Notes: generated by a model from the letters alone, not told the origin. 64,000 bases of DNA from G965197005 sp965197005 (GCA_965197005.1 OZ239982.1:1736001-1800000), one strand, 5' to 3'; positions 9,586-18,369 are shown, counted from the first letter of the stretch. Numbers and translations are program-made.

Positions 9586-10203
9586 TTAAGGCCTGTACTG
9601 AACAGGCCAATCACAATAACAACCATCACCAACAACATTCATATATAAGGCACTGGCTTGTTCTTTATACAATTTAACCAATGCAGAAAAAAATGACTCC
9701 CCTCTAGGAATACACTGTGCGCCAAAGCCATAAGGTCCGTAATATCCCAAATTAAGTTTATCATCAAATAACGCCAAAGCAGGACTTGCAGGAAACGGCA
9801 AATCACTCTTTATCAAATACATACGCTTACCATTTAAACGTAAAAAATCTGCCTCCTGCCTAGCACTCAATGAACTAGGAGCCAGCACAAAAACCCGCAA
9901 ATCAGCCTCGCCATATTCGGCCAGCAACCCATCAAAATGCCGCTGACTCAATGTATTACATACACAATCAGGATTCCAAAAATGTACCAAAGTAACCTGA
10001 TTATCAGCAGCTTGCGCCTGTTGCTGCATGATTGTCTTAAGCTGCTTACGAACCAGCGCAGGTTGCAAAAAAACACGATTATTTTGCCCCAAGATAAAAG
10101 GACGCACAGACTCCGAACTCAACCACCATAATAAACAAGCAACAGCAAGCAACACCAGCAGCAATAAAACTTTAAAATAAATTGAAATATTTTTAAAAGA
10201 CAT
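9586..10203 (-). CDS. Membrane-anchored thioredoxin-like protein (DUF6436-like)
   Basis: About 205 residues. One hydrophobic anchor (about 12-31) is followed by a thioredoxin-like region: VTLVHFWNPDCVCN resembles the strand plus active-site entry of thioredoxins, but the pair is Cys-x-Cys (Cys82 and Cys84) instead of CxxC. A second pair, CYC, lies near the C-terminus. Such proteins sit in the periplasm or at the inner membrane; the redox partner is unknown. ATG at 10203 is preferred over the one two codons upstream because the extra residues add nothing. It is convergent with ilvD. Confidence 0.6.
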   Translation of the reverse strand: MSFKNISIYFKVLLLLVLLAVACLLWWLSSESVRPFILGQNNRVFLQPALVRKQLKTIMQQQAQAADNQVTLVHFWNPDCVCNTLSQRHFDGLLAEYGEADLRVFVLAPSSLSARQEADFLRLNGKRMYLIKSDLPFPASPALALFDDKLNLGYYGPYGFGAQCIPRGESFFSALVKLYKEQASALYMNVVGDGCYCDWPVQYRP

Positions 10204-10277
10204 GCACAAAATAACTCGTTGACCAAGATTGAATGTATTATCATAGCCCCTTTAGCACAAAACAAAAGGTATTTTCC

Positions 10278-11321
10278 ATGCAGCTTAATCCATTAGCAAA
10301 CACCAATCTACAAGTAAGCCAAATTTGTTTAGGCACCATGACATGGGGCGAACAAAATACCGAAGCCCAAGCACATGAACAAATGGACTATGCCCTCGCA
10401 CAAGGCATTCAATTTTTTGATACTGCAGAAATGTACCCTGTGCCCCCCAAAGAAGACACCCAAGGATTAACCGAAAAATACATAGGCAGCTGGTTTAAAC
10501 AAAGACAAAACCGAGACAAAATTATTTTAGCCAGCAAAGTAGCAGGCCCTGGCATAGCACATGTAAGAGCAGGCAGCGAACTATCAAGCAAGCACATAGA
10601 ACAAGCCATAAACAGCAGTCTAAAACGCTTAAATACAGACTATATCGACCTTTACCAACTGCATTGGCCCGCACGCAACACCAATTTTTTTGGACAACTT
10701 GGCTATCAAATTAAAGAAGAAGCACTCAGCCAAACCCAACTTGAAGCACAAATGCTAGATGTTTTAAACAGCCTTAACCTACTCATTCAACAAGGTAAAA
10801 TTCGCCATTACGGACTCTCAAATGAAACACCTTGGGGCGTAATGAAATACCAACAGCTAGCAAAAGCGCTCAATATGCCAGCACCAGTTTCTATACAAAA
10901 CCCCTACAACCTACTCAACCGCACCTACGAAGTAGGGCTCGCAGAAATATCCCATCGAGAAAAAATAGGACTGCTTGCCTACTCTCCTTTAGCCTTTGGC
11001 GTACTAACAGGCAAATACCTCAACAACAGCCCAAAAGAAGCACGCCTAAGCCTATACAGCCGCTTTAGCCGCTACACCAACGAACTGGCAACAAAGGCAA
11101 CCACACAATACGTTGCACTTGCAAAAGAAAACGCCATTAGCCCAGCACAACTGGCACTCGCCTTTATTAATCAGCAGCCATTTATAACCAGCAATATCAT
11201 AGGCGCAACCAACATGCAGCAACTTAAAGAAAACATCAGCGCCATCAATATCCATCTAGAAGCCGACGTACTAGATGAAATTACCCGCATTCATCAAACC
11301 ATCAATAATCCTTGCCCTTAA
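10278..11321 (+). CDS. Aldo/keto reductase (Tas-like)
   Basis: A 347-residue NADP(H)-dependent TIM-barrel oxidoreductase. Tetrad segments are visible: FDTAEMY (Asp and Tyr), ASKVAG (Lys) and YQLHWP (His). LNTDYIDLYQLHWP is the family signature. The N-terminus, with LANTNLQVSQICLGTMTWGEQN, and the SYSPLAFGVLTGKY segment resemble the E. coli Tas group. ATG 10278 is chosen because AAAGGT lies 8-13 nt upstream and homology starts there; the frame itself is open from 10233. The coding strand is notably C- and A-rich, like uvrC and pgsA which follow. Confidence 0.88.
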   Translation: MQLNPLANTNLQVSQICLGTMTWGEQNTEAQAHEQMDYALAQGIQFFDTAEMYPVPPKEDTQGLTEKYIGSWFKQRQNRDKIILASKVAGPGIAHVRAGSELSSKHIEQAINSSLKRLNTDYIDLYQLHWPARNTNFFGQLGYQIKEEALSQTQLEAQMLDVLNSLNLLIQQGKIRHYGLSNETPWGVMKYQQLAKALNMPAPVSIQNPYNLLNRTYEVGLAEISHREKIGLLAYSPLAFGVLTGKYLNNSPKEARLSLYSRFSRYTNELATKATTQYVALAKENAISPAQLALAFINQQPFITSNIIGATNMQQLKENISAINIHLEADVLDEITRIHQTINNPCP

Positions 11322-11333
11322 ACTTAATCCAAC

Positions 11334-13151
11334 ATGAGTTTTGCCATTAACGAATTTCTACCCAGTTTAAGCCAACGTCCCGGCGTATATCGAATGTACG
11401 CCAAAGACAACGAATTACTCTATGTAGGCAAAGCAAAAAACCTCAAAAACAGAGTGCAAAGTTACTTCCGAAGCAGAGGACTAGACAGCAAAACAGTCGC
11501 CCTAGTCAGCAAAATAGAACATATAGAAATAACCATTACCGCCAGTGAAGCCGAAGCCCTTTTGCTTGAACAAACACTCATCAAAAAACACCACCCGCAC
11601 TTTAATATCCTACTTAAAGACAGCAAATCTTACCCCTACTTACACCTATCCGAACATACCTACCCACTACTGGCATACCGCCGTATACGCGGACAGGTAA
11701 AAGGACGCTACTTTGGCCCCTACCCCAATGCCACGGCCGTAAAAGAAACACTAAACCACCTACAAAAACTATTTAAACTGCGCTCTTGCACCGACAGCTA
11801 CTTCAGTAACCGCAGCCGCGCCTGCTTACAACACCAAATTAACCGCTGTAGTGCGCCCTGTGTTAAACAAATTAGCAGCACAGAATACGCCCAAGACACC
11901 CGACACGCAGAACTCTTTTTAACAGGACAAAATCAAGCTCTACTACATGACCTACAAACTCAAATGCAACAAGCAGCAGAACAACTCCAATTTGAACAAG
12001 CCGCACAATTGCGTGATAAAATCGAAATGCTAAGACAAATACAACAAGAACAACATGTAGAAAACGAACAAGGCAATGCCGATATCTGGGCAATGCAACA
12101 ACTAGGTGAACAATACTGCCTACACCGCCTAGCCTTTCGCCAAGGACGACTACAATCAAGCCAAAACTTCTATCCCGAAAACCAAGCTGGTGAAACGGCC
12201 CAACAATTCTTTGCCGACTATATAGGACAATACTATTTCTCCAGCAACTTAATAGAAGGACTACCTCAAGAACTTATCTGTGAGCTCACAACAGAACTAA
12301 CCCAACCCATAGTAGATGCCATTTATTTACAATTTAAACAACGCATAAAACTCACCACAGGCAAACGCAACAAGCGTCGTCAATGGCTACAAATGGGGCA
12401 ACAAAACGCCCAAGCAGGCAGCGCACAAAAAACCAATCAACAACAAATTATCGCCATCAAACTAAAACAACTTATAAAACTACTTGCACTAAAGAAACAA
12501 CCCAATAGAATAGAATGCTTTGACATTAGCCATGCCCAAGGAGAAGACACCTACGCCTCCTGTGTTGTCCATAACACACAAGGACTTGCCAACGACCGAT
12601 ACCGCCGCTTTAAAATTAAAGGCATTACCGCAGGCGACGACTATGCCGCACTAGAACAAGCCGTACGCCGCCACTTTACTCGAATGCAAGCACAACAAGA
12701 TGTAGCCGAACTACTACTCATTGATGGCGGCAAAGGACAAGTTGCCAAAGTACAAAGCGTACTTGATGAACTCAACCTTACCCAAGTACAATGCTTTGGT
12801 ATATCCAAAGGCGAAACACGCAAAAGCGGCTGGGAATATTTATGGCAAGCAACAAAAAAACAACCGATTATACCCAATGCACACGATGAAGGTTTTAGAT
12901 TACTGCAACAAATACGAGATGAAGCTCACCGCTTTGCCATTAGCGGACACCGTAAAGCCCGTGCAAAAAAACGGGTACAATCAGACATTCAAGAAATGTC
13001 AGGCATAGGACCAAAAAGACGAAAAGAACTACTTATCCACTTTGGCAGTTTAAAAAACATGAAAAGCGCACCGCTAGAAGAAATTACAAAAGTTAACGGC
13101 ATAAGCCAAAAACTAGCAGAAAAAATATACACGCAACTACATGGCGAATAA
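11334..13151 (+). CDS. uvrC: UvrABC excinuclease subunit C
   Basis: A 605-residue nuclease of nucleotide excision repair that makes the 3' and 5' incisions after UvrB hands over damaged DNA. An N-terminal GIY-YIG domain (PGVYRMY...LLYVGKAKNLKNRV, about 16-95) is followed by the UVR motif that binds UvrB (about 203-238), the RNase H-like 5' nuclease domain (about 370-530, with ECFDISH and LLIDGGKGQ), and tandem helix-hairpin-helix DNA-binding motifs (about 555-605). The gene is 12 nt after the aldo/keto reductase and 35 nt before pgsA. Confidence 0.96.
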   Translation: MSFAINEFLPSLSQRPGVYRMYAKDNELLYVGKAKNLKNRVQSYFRSRGLDSKTVALVSKIEHIEITITASEAEALLLEQTLIKKHHPHFNILLKDSKSYPYLHLSEHTYPLLAYRRIRGQVKGRYFGPYPNATAVKETLNHLQKLFKLRSCTDSYFSNRSRACLQHQINRCSAPCVKQISSTEYAQDTRHAELFLTGQNQALLHDLQTQMQQAAEQLQFEQAAQLRDKIEMLRQIQQEQHVENEQGNADIWAMQQLGEQYCLHRLAFRQGRLQSSQNFYPENQAGETAQQFFADYIGQYYFSSNLIEGLPQELICELTTELTQPIVDAIYLQFKQRIKLTTGKRNKRRQWLQMGQQNAQAGSAQKTNQQQIIAIKLKQLIKLLALKKQPNRIECFDISHAQGEDTYASCVVHNTQGLANDRYRRFKIKGITAGDDYAALEQAVRRHFTRMQAQQDVAELLLIDGGKGQVAKVQSVLDELNLTQVQCFGISKGETRKSGWEYLWQATKKQPIIPNAHDEGFRLLQQIRDEAHRFAISGHRKARAKKRVQSDIQEMSGIGPKRRKELLIHFGSLKNMKSAPLEEITKVNGISQKLAEKIYTQLHGE

Positions 13152-13186
13152 CAAACCGCCAACAAATGACAGCAATTAGGACCAAC

Positions 13187-13729
13187 ATGAATATCCCAAA
13201 TATCCTCACATTAGCCCGCATCATCATGATTCCCCTAATGGTCATCTGCTACTACTGGCTACAACCACATGGCGGTATTTATGCCGCAATTATATTCAGC
13301 TCAGCAGCAATAACCGACTGGTTTGACGGCTACTTAGCCCGTAAACTCAACCAACAAACCGCACTCGGCGCATTCTTAGACCCCGTTGCCGACAAACTCA
13401 TAGTCGCCATTGCGCTGGTCTTACTGGTTGAAACCTTCCAAGATACCTGGCTAACAATCCCAGCTATGATTATTGTTGGACGAGAAATTGTCATCTCCGC
13501 CCTACGAGAATGGATGGCAGAACTAGGCAAACGCCAAAATATAGCCGTTAGCATGCTCGGGAAATTAAAAACCAGCGCACAAATGCTCTCAATAGTGCTA
13601 CTTCTTGCCTCAGAAGGACAAGGAACACTAGCAGAAATAGGCTTTAGCTGCTTAGCACTGGCCGCCATATTAACCCTTTGGTCAATGGTCGTTTACCTTA
13701 AAGCCGCTTGGCCACACCTCAAACAATAG
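13187..13729 (+). CDS. pgsA: CDP-diacylglycerol--glycerol-3-phosphate 3-phosphatidyltransferase
   Basis: A 180-residue inner-membrane enzyme making phosphatidylglycerol phosphate from CDP-diacylglycerol and glycerol 3-phosphate. The CDP-alcohol phosphatidyltransferase motif is complete in DWFDGYLARKLNQ and GAFLDPVADK (D..DG..AR...G...D...D). About five hydrophobic segments are visible. ATG 13187 is preferred over 13166, since TTAGGA lies just upstream and MNIPNILTLARI is the usual family start. uvrC-pgsA is a conserved gammaproteobacterial pair. The tRNA genes that often follow pgsA are absent. Confidence 0.94.
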   Translation: MNIPNILTLARIIMIPLMVICYYWLQPHGGIYAAIIFSSAAITDWFDGYLARKLNQQTALGAFLDPVADKLIVAIALVLLVETFQDTWLTIPAMIIVGREIVISALREWMAELGKRQNIAVSMLGKLKTSAQMLSIVLLLASEGQGTLAEIGFSCLALAAILTLWSMVVYLKAAWPHLKQ

Positions 13730-13792
13730 CCAAGCTATGAAAAAATACGCAACCGCACTCCAAAAAACAACTGCCCTCATTTAACAAGCCAA

Positions 13793-15196
13793 CTAATTGT
13801 GCTCACAATACGCACCTAACCAAGCTAAAAAATCATCACTACACATACCCACATTAAGACGCATATAAGTTGACGCATTCGGCTGCGGAGAAAATAAATG
13901 ACCGGGCGCAATTAACCAACCCGCTTTATGCGCTGCCAGTGCCATTTCTACCGTATCTTTACCAGTATCTATCCACAACAATAAGCCCGCCTGAGCATGT
14001 TCAGGATAGGTAATATTAATTGCCTCCAACTTAGGACGTAAACGCTGATGGGCTTGTTGTAATTTAGTTTGTACATGCTTGAGGTGTTTACGGTAATGGC
14101 TGTCTGTCCACAATTGATACACACTGCGTTCAGTCAACTCTGGAGTTGCCATATGCGCTAACATTTTTTGTCGAATAACACCTTTAACATGAACTTTAGG
14201 GCAGCAAAGCAGACCCACTCGCCAATTACCACCAATGACTTTTGATGGACCACCTGCATAAAAAACACGCTCAAATTGATCCAAAGCAGCATAGCGCAAA
14301 GCGAGAGAACCACTCGCAAAATGTCCGTAAATATCATCTTCTAACATATAAACATCATGCTCTCGCATTAAAGTTAAAACCTGATAAGCCACCGCAAGAT
14401 GAACATTAAATGAAGTAGGGTTATGCAACACACTATTGGTAATGTACAACTTAGGTTTTGCATGAACAAACAAACTTTCCAATTGTGCAATATCAGGACC
14501 ATCATGATGACGCTTAACACTTAACACACGCAACCCTTTTTGCTGCAAACAGCCAATAATCCAAAACCAACAAGGCTCATCAACCAATACAGTATCCCCT
14601 GCTTCAACAAAATAATTAAGTAATAACTCAATCGCCCCAGAGACACCTGATGTAGTAATCATATTTTCAGGATTTGCCCGAATGCCTAAACTATCGAGTT
14701 GACGAGCAAAGGTATCTCGTAGCGGTAAATAACCTTGAGGATGATTATAACCATAAGCAAAATCTGTTAAATCACCCATAGCTCGGCGAGTAGCAGCTTG
14801 CAAAAAATCCTGAGAAAGCCAATCTTTAGGCAATTGCCCACTACCTGGTGAATGGCTGTCAGGATAATCACTAAATAAATGCCCCAACAACCAAGGAGTT
14901 TCCAAAACATGCTCTTTAACGACAACCGCCGAACTACTTGCTCTGTACTGGCGATGCTGCTGTTGATTAACATAATAACCTGAGCCACGAACAGCATTTA
15001 AATGCCCATGAGCAGTCAAACGGTCATAGGCTTGAGCAACAGTAAAAGTCGATACCGACAATTTTTTTGCCAAAGCCCGCACCGAAGGAATACGCTGCCC
15101 TGGCAAATATACCTGCCAATGGATTTTCTCTAAAATCCAATCACACACACCTTGAGTTTTATTCATCTTTGGATTGTGCATACTTACTCCAATCAT
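13793..15196 (-). CDS. MocR-type regulator: GntR HTH fused to PLP aminotransferase-like domain
   Basis: A 467-residue fusion. A GntR winged helix (about 12-80, GQRIPSVRALAKKLSVSTFTVAQAYDRL) is joined to a fold-type I aminotransferase-like domain (about 115-465) with the PLP-lysine segment GGPSKVIGGNWRVGLL (Lys about 319) and VDEPCWFW. MocR proteins use PLP as an effector-sensing cofactor and often control a divergent transporter or PLP-pathway gene. Here the divergent neighbour is a LysE-type exporter, a frequent pairing. Two direct repeats lie in the intergenic gap. The true start may be the ATG five codons inside (MHNPKMNK). Confidence 0.9.
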   Translation of the reverse strand: MIGVSMHNPKMNKTQGVCDWILEKIHWQVYLPGQRIPSVRALAKKLSVSTFTVAQAYDRLTAHGHLNAVRGSGYYVNQQQHRQYRASSSAVVVKEHVLETPWLLGHLFSDYPDSHSPGSGQLPKDWLSQDFLQAATRRAMGDLTDFAYGYNHPQGYLPLRDTFARQLDSLGIRANPENMITTSGVSGAIELLLNYFVEAGDTVLVDEPCWFWIIGCLQQKGLRVLSVKRHHDGPDIAQLESLFVHAKPKLYITNSVLHNPTSFNVHLAVAYQVLTLMREHDVYMLEDDIYGHFASGSLALRYAALDQFERVFYAGGPSKVIGGNWRVGLLCCPKVHVKGVIRQKMLAHMATPELTERSVYQLWTDSHYRKHLKHVQTKLQQAHQRLRPKLEAINITYPEHAQAGLLLWIDTGKDTVEMALAAHKAGWLIAPGHLFSPQPNASTYMRLNVGMCSDDFLAWLGAYCEHN

Positions 15197-15212
15197 AGCA
15201 TTACTGCCTAAT

Positions 15213-15274
15213 CTGTACAGGACATTGTTACGGCACAGTATTTCATTTTGTCATGCAAACTGTATAGGGATTGT
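15213..15274. promoter_or_regulatory. Candidate MocR operator (direct repeat) between regulator and exporter
   Basis: CTGTACAGGACATTGT (15213-15228) and CTGTATAGGGATTGT (15260-15274) form a near-identical direct repeat 47 bp apart in the 133-bp gap between the MocR gene and lysE. MocR-family regulators typically bind two direct repeats. Assignment to this regulator is inferred from position only. Confidence 0.45.
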
Positions 15275-15329
15275 ATTGACTCATTGCCTTATAGTAAAGG
15301 CAACTTAAGCACAGAATCCGCAAATATTT

Positions 15330-15632
15330 ATGCAAAACTTACTATTAAGCAATTTTATAATTTTTATTTTCATCAACTCCGCCACACCAGGACCGAATAA
15401 CTTAATGTTATTGCATGCAGGCATCAAATCAGGGTTCAAAGCCTGCTATCCCCACATCTTAGGTATTGGTATAGGACTAAACATAATGTTAGCTTTAAGC
15501 TATTGGGGCATGGCAACAGTCATAACCGAACTACCCACGGTCATGACAGGGCTAAAAATAATAGGCACAAGCTATCTATTATGGCTAGCATGGCAAATGT
15601 GGATTACTGGCATTATGCCTGACGTTCCTGAC
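15330..15632 (+). pseudogene. LysE/RhtB-family amino-acid exporter, truncated
   Basis: The first ~95 residues are clearly a LysE/RhtB exporter: MQNLLLSNFIIFIFINSATPGPNN has the family TPGPN motif, followed by HILGIGIG and the third-helix LLWLAWQMW. Homology ends around 15605-15632; the frame then runs through unrelated sequence to a stop at 15857. A normal protein has about 205 residues and six helices, so half of it is missing, and I could not find the 3' half before 17500. Insertion sequences downstream are the probable cause. With its partner broken, the divergent MocR regulator may lack its target. Confidence 0.8.
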
Positions 15633-16038
15633 GAGACATATATGTACGCTCCGGTTCTGTCAAGACGAATAAATCCGCAAAATCGCCATTGGCGGCTTTG
15701 TTTGTCTTTTTTTGCTTTTCTTTTTTACCCATTCTTGCTTTGCTGTTTTTTAGATGATGGCTTTTTTGAACGCTTAAAAAGGCGTTGCTCTGACATATAT
15801 CCGGGCTTAACAGCATTGAGCTGCGCCCCTAATGAGCTACGAGCCTACACACCCTAAACTTTGTACACCCAAGCGGTCTGTTTGACCTTGTCTTTATCGG
15901 GTTTGATGTAGGCAGGCTTAGCCTGTTGTTCATCTTCATTGAGCAAGCAATGATTGGTAAAAAGGTAATCAGGGGTTCACAACACCCATACGGGCTTATA
16001 GCCCTTGTCTCGTCCGAACTCCCTGATTACCTAACCTG
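15633..16038. other. Unassigned junction sequence between lysE remnant and IS1111-type transposase
   Basis: No complete gene. On the minus strand a 67-codon frame (15613-15816) is Lys-rich and unrecognised, and a shorter frame ending near 15857 reads ...AYIKPDKDKVKQTAWVYKV, also unrecognised. AGGTAATCAGGGGTTC (15963-15978) and GAACTCCCTGATTACCT (16016-16032) form an inverted repeat, with a smaller hairpin GGGCTTATAGCCC (15992-16004) between them. This is the 3' noncoding flank of the transposase, where IS1111 elements place their guide RNA. Confidence 0.45.
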
Positions 16039-17180
16039 TTAAGGTGAACAAGATGTGTCACCTTGTTGTTCCAGTTGTTTGTGTTTAAATTGCGCTTGGT
16101 AGAGTTCACCTTTTTGCAGCAGCATCCACATGAGCCGTGCCATTTTGTGAGCCGTAGCTACTACAGCTTTGTTCTTGCCGATACGCGTCACAAGCTGAGT
16201 GATCCAACGACTGAAATCATCATCTTTTTTATGTGCCCGATGCACAATGGAGCGTGCACCATGAATCAGCTGTTTACGTAAATACCCATCACCACGTTTA
16301 GTAATACTCGATAAACGATTGGTATTGCCTGAGGCATATTGTCTAGGCGTTAATCCTAACCACACACCTAACTCTTTGGCATTACTAAAGGCTTGTCCTT
16401 TATCAATGGATGCACTGAATGCCGATGCAATTAATGGCCCAACGCCAGGAATGGATTGCATAATATGTGCAGCAGTGCTTTGCTCGTTGGTTTTTACAAA
16501 GTGTGCTTCAAGTCGCTGTATTTTATCATTAAGTAGCGAAAGCTCTTCGGTAGCTTCGGTTAACAACACTTGAACAGCTATCGGATGTGATTCAGATAAG
16601 AAGCGATGCAAGCCTTCCTTAAACCCTTTATGTCCTTGGGGAAGAACAACGCCAAACTCCAGCAACAAACTGCGAGTTTGATTAATCAATGCAGTACGCG
16701 AAGCAATCAGGCGCTCACGCATTCGATGAAAGACCAATACCCCTTGTTGTGCTTCAGATTTAACGAATACAAAACGAAGGTTGACACGTTGGCTGGCTTC
16801 ATAAATCGCCATACAATCGTTTTTATCGTTCTTATTGCCGCGCACAAACGGGGTAACATGCTGCGCGGGAATTAACTTCACCTGATGCCCTAACTGCAAA
16901 CCAAAGCGTCCCCAGTAATGAGCTGTGGCACAGGCTTCCATCACAATGGAACAAGGTGGAAGTTGCATTAAGAAGGTTTTTAACGCCTCTCGGCTTAGAC
17001 GTTTGGATAAACAGGGCTTACCTTGTTCGTTGATACCTAGTAATTGAAAAGACTGTTTTGCCAAATCAATGGTGAGTGTGCTAATTTGAGTCATGTTGGA
17101 CGCTCCTTTTTGCTGTGGTTGAAAATTCAGTATGGCGCATTGACGCCGAGTAAGGAGCGTCCATCTCATCACCATATTAA
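15858..17180 (-). mobile_element. IS110-family (IS1111 group) insertion sequence, ends approximate
   Basis: The element is defined by its transposase (17094 to 16039, minus strand). Upstream of that gene, GGACGCTCCTT (17098-17108) and AAGGAGCGTCC (17152-17162) form an 11-bp inverted repeat. The right boundary must lie at or before about 17183, where an IS1595-type reading frame begins. The left boundary is not resolved; IS1111 elements lack obvious terminal repeats and usually make no target duplication. Boundaries should be treated as estimates. Confidence 0.6.
16039..17094 (-). CDS. IS110-family transposase, IS1111 group
   Basis: A 351-residue DEDD recombinase. The N-terminal RuvC-like domain has TIDLAKQSFQLLGIN, LPPCSIVMEACATAHYWGR and RGNKNDKNDCMAI; the C-terminal Tnp20 domain has QSIPGVGPLIASAF and TKRGDGYLRKQLIHGARSIV. 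LPPC.V.MEAC..AH.W and NDKND mark the IS1111 group. ATG 17094 is chosen over the longer frame to 17190, since AGGAG lies 13 nt upstream and the extra residues are not homologous. It appears intact and could be active. Such recombinases insert DNA under guidance of an element-encoded RNA. Confidence 0.93.
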   Translation of the reverse strand: MTQISTLTIDLAKQSFQLLGINEQGKPCLSKRLSREALKTFLMQLPPCSIVMEACATAHYWGRFGLQLGHQVKLIPAQHVTPFVRGNKNDKNDCMAIYEASQRVNLRFVFVKSEAQQGVLVFHRMRERLIASRTALINQTRSLLLEFGVVLPQGHKGFKEGLHRFLSESHPIAVQVLLTEATEELSLLNDKIQRLEAHFVKTNEQSTAAHIMQSIPGVGPLIASAFSASIDKGQAFSNAKELGVWLGLTPRQYASGNTNRLSSITKRGDGYLRKQLIHGARSIVHRAHKKDDDFSRWITQLVTRIGKNKAVVATAHKMARLMWMLLQKGELYQAQFKHKQLEQQGDTSCSP

Positions 17181-17182
17181 TC

Positions 17183-17349
17183 ACAGCCAAGCGTCATTTA
17201 AGGCGATTTAATGGGATTCCAAGGGAGCACTTTCACCTGTTTTTAAAGGAGTGTGAGTGGCGGTTTAACAACAGCGACCCAAAGAGTCAATTAAAACAAC
17301 TGAATCAATGAGTTAAGAAGGAAATGGGCTAGTTATCTAGGACAGCCCC
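17183..17349 (+). pseudogene. 3' remnant of an IS1595-family (IS1016-like) transposase with terminal repeat
   Basis: A plus-strand frame reads TAKRHLRRFNGIPREH followed by FHLFLKECEWRFNN, the end of IS1595/ISXO2-like transposases (AKRRL..FNGI...LKECE.RFN). TGA at 17309-17311 interrupts where the family has Trp. GGACAGCCCC at 17340-17349 looks like the outer terminal repeat of IS1016-type elements (GGGGCTGTCC inverted). Everything upstream of the AKRHL segment is missing, replaced by the IS1111-type element, so this is a dead fragment. Confidence 0.75.
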
Positions 17350-17497
17350 AAATAAATTCCAATTAAAGCATTAAATTTTACTAAAAATTATTCATTTTAC
17401 GCTTGCCAAATCGTTTTTTTTTTTTAGTGTATGAGGGTTGCTTGCTGTATTGATATGGCAAGAAGAAAATAAGCCTCAAACCCTAAAGGAAAAAACA

Positions 17498-18046
17498 ATG
17501 ACCTATTTAAAATCTATTTTTATTAAACTTAGCCCTGTATTTTTGACACTTTTTTTAGCTGCCTGTGGCGGTGCAAGTAGTGGTAGTAGTTCAGATTACC
17601 AAGCACCAAAAAAAGAAATAAATACCGATTTAGGCAATGTAATAGGTAACCCCGTTACCAAACAGGGTTATGACGGCTCTGGAAGTGAGCGTAAAGTATC
17701 AATTAGCGTCACCGTTACGCCTTATGCAAAAGGCTTTAAAGTCTTATTTGAGCCTGTTTCTAAACATTCTATTTGTAATTGGAAATCAATTATCCAAGGT
17801 GGTAAGCAAGTTTCACTAGGGTTAATAGCTACAAGCTTATCAAGTTTTCGCCAACAAAGCTTTTATAAGGGGTATATAGTGTATGGTGCAAATACGGCCT
17901 GTGATGATTATCAGGTAACTACCGAATGGGCTATATTTTCTGACAGAATTGGTATTAATCCGAATCAACCTTACAGTGTGCAATTTGGCTCTAGAGTCGA
18001 GGATAAAAAAGGCAAAGAGCAGGTATTTGAGATTAACCCTCAGTAG
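17498..18046 (+). CDS. Small putative lipoprotein of unknown function
   Basis: A 182-residue protein with a lipoprotein signal: charged start, hydrophobic SPVFLTLFLAAC lipobox, then a Gly/Ser-rich linker (GGASSGSSSDY). The mature part has no motif I recognise; it contains three cysteines, and the pattern VSISVTVTPYAKGFKVLFEPV suggests a beta-sandwich. ATG 17498 is used because AAAGGA lies just upstream and the signal peptide starts there; the frame is open from 17438. A terminator follows. Neighbours are mobile-element debris, so it may have been transferred. Confidence 0.65.
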   Translation: MTYLKSIFIKLSPVFLTLFLAACGGASSGSSSDYQAPKKEINTDLGNVIGNPVTKQGYDGSGSERKVSISVTVTPYAKGFKVLFEPVSKHSICNWKSIIQGGKQVSLGLIATSLSSFRQQSFYKGYIVYGANTACDDYQVTTEWAIFSDRIGINPNQPYSVQFGSRVEDKKGKEQVFEINPQ

Positions 18047-18091
18047 TTTTTTAAAGCTTAATGATTTTTGCGTGAGCGCACTTTAAATTTA

Positions 18092-18125
18092 AAAGCCTCA
18101 GTCTAGAAATAGACTGGGGCTTTTT
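18092..18125 (+). terminator. Terminator after the lipoprotein gene
   Basis: AAAGCCTCAGTCTA pairs with TAGACTGGGGCTTT around a GAAA tetraloop (one G-T pair) and is followed by TTTTT. Confidence 0.88.
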
Positions 18126-18240
18126 AGGTTTTACGGCCAATGTTATCGAGTCTTAGGAGATTCCGCTTTCTTTACTGATGATTATCCAGTCATCTGTTGG
18201 ACAAGCCCAGCTATTTAAAAAAATGTGTCATAGCGAGGGC

Positions 18241-18271
18241 GTAGCCCCTCACCTAACGCTAGGTGAGGGGC
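18241..18271 (+). repeat. REP-like hairpin with GTAG foot
   Basis: GTAG (18241-18244) precedes a perfect 11-bp inverted repeat CCCCTCACCTA / TAGGTGAGGGG with an ACGC loop. REP sequences recognised by RAYT proteins have this GTAG/GGAG tetranucleotide 5' to a palindrome, and a RAYT gene lies 314 nt downstream. Only one copy was noticed in the window. Confidence 0.55.
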
Positions 18272-18299
18272 AAGTTGTGTTTGGTTTTGTCTATAAAAC

Positions 18300-18369
18300 A
18301 ATCAGGACAGGCATGTTTAATAAAACAATCAGAAAAACAATCAGAAACAATCAGGACAGGCATGTTTAA
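18300..18369 (+). repeat. Two copies of a 21-bp direct repeat upstream of the RAYT gene
   Basis: Identical 21-bp copies at 18300-18320 and 18349-18369 share the core GGACAGGCATGTTTAA. A third copy with two mismatches lies at 19825-19845, beyond the other end of the RAYT gene, so the repeats bracket it. Short CAATCAGAAA sequences fill the gap between the first two. Confidence 0.7.

Noticed and set aside
13730..13792. tRNA genes after pgsA, as in many gammaproteobacteria
   Set aside because: The 63-nt gap is too short and has no cloverleaf or T-loop sequence.
15613..15816. 67-codon Lys-rich minus-strand frame in the IS junction
   Set aside because: Possibly a fragment, but no domain, start signal or partner could be identified, so it is described only as part of the junction.
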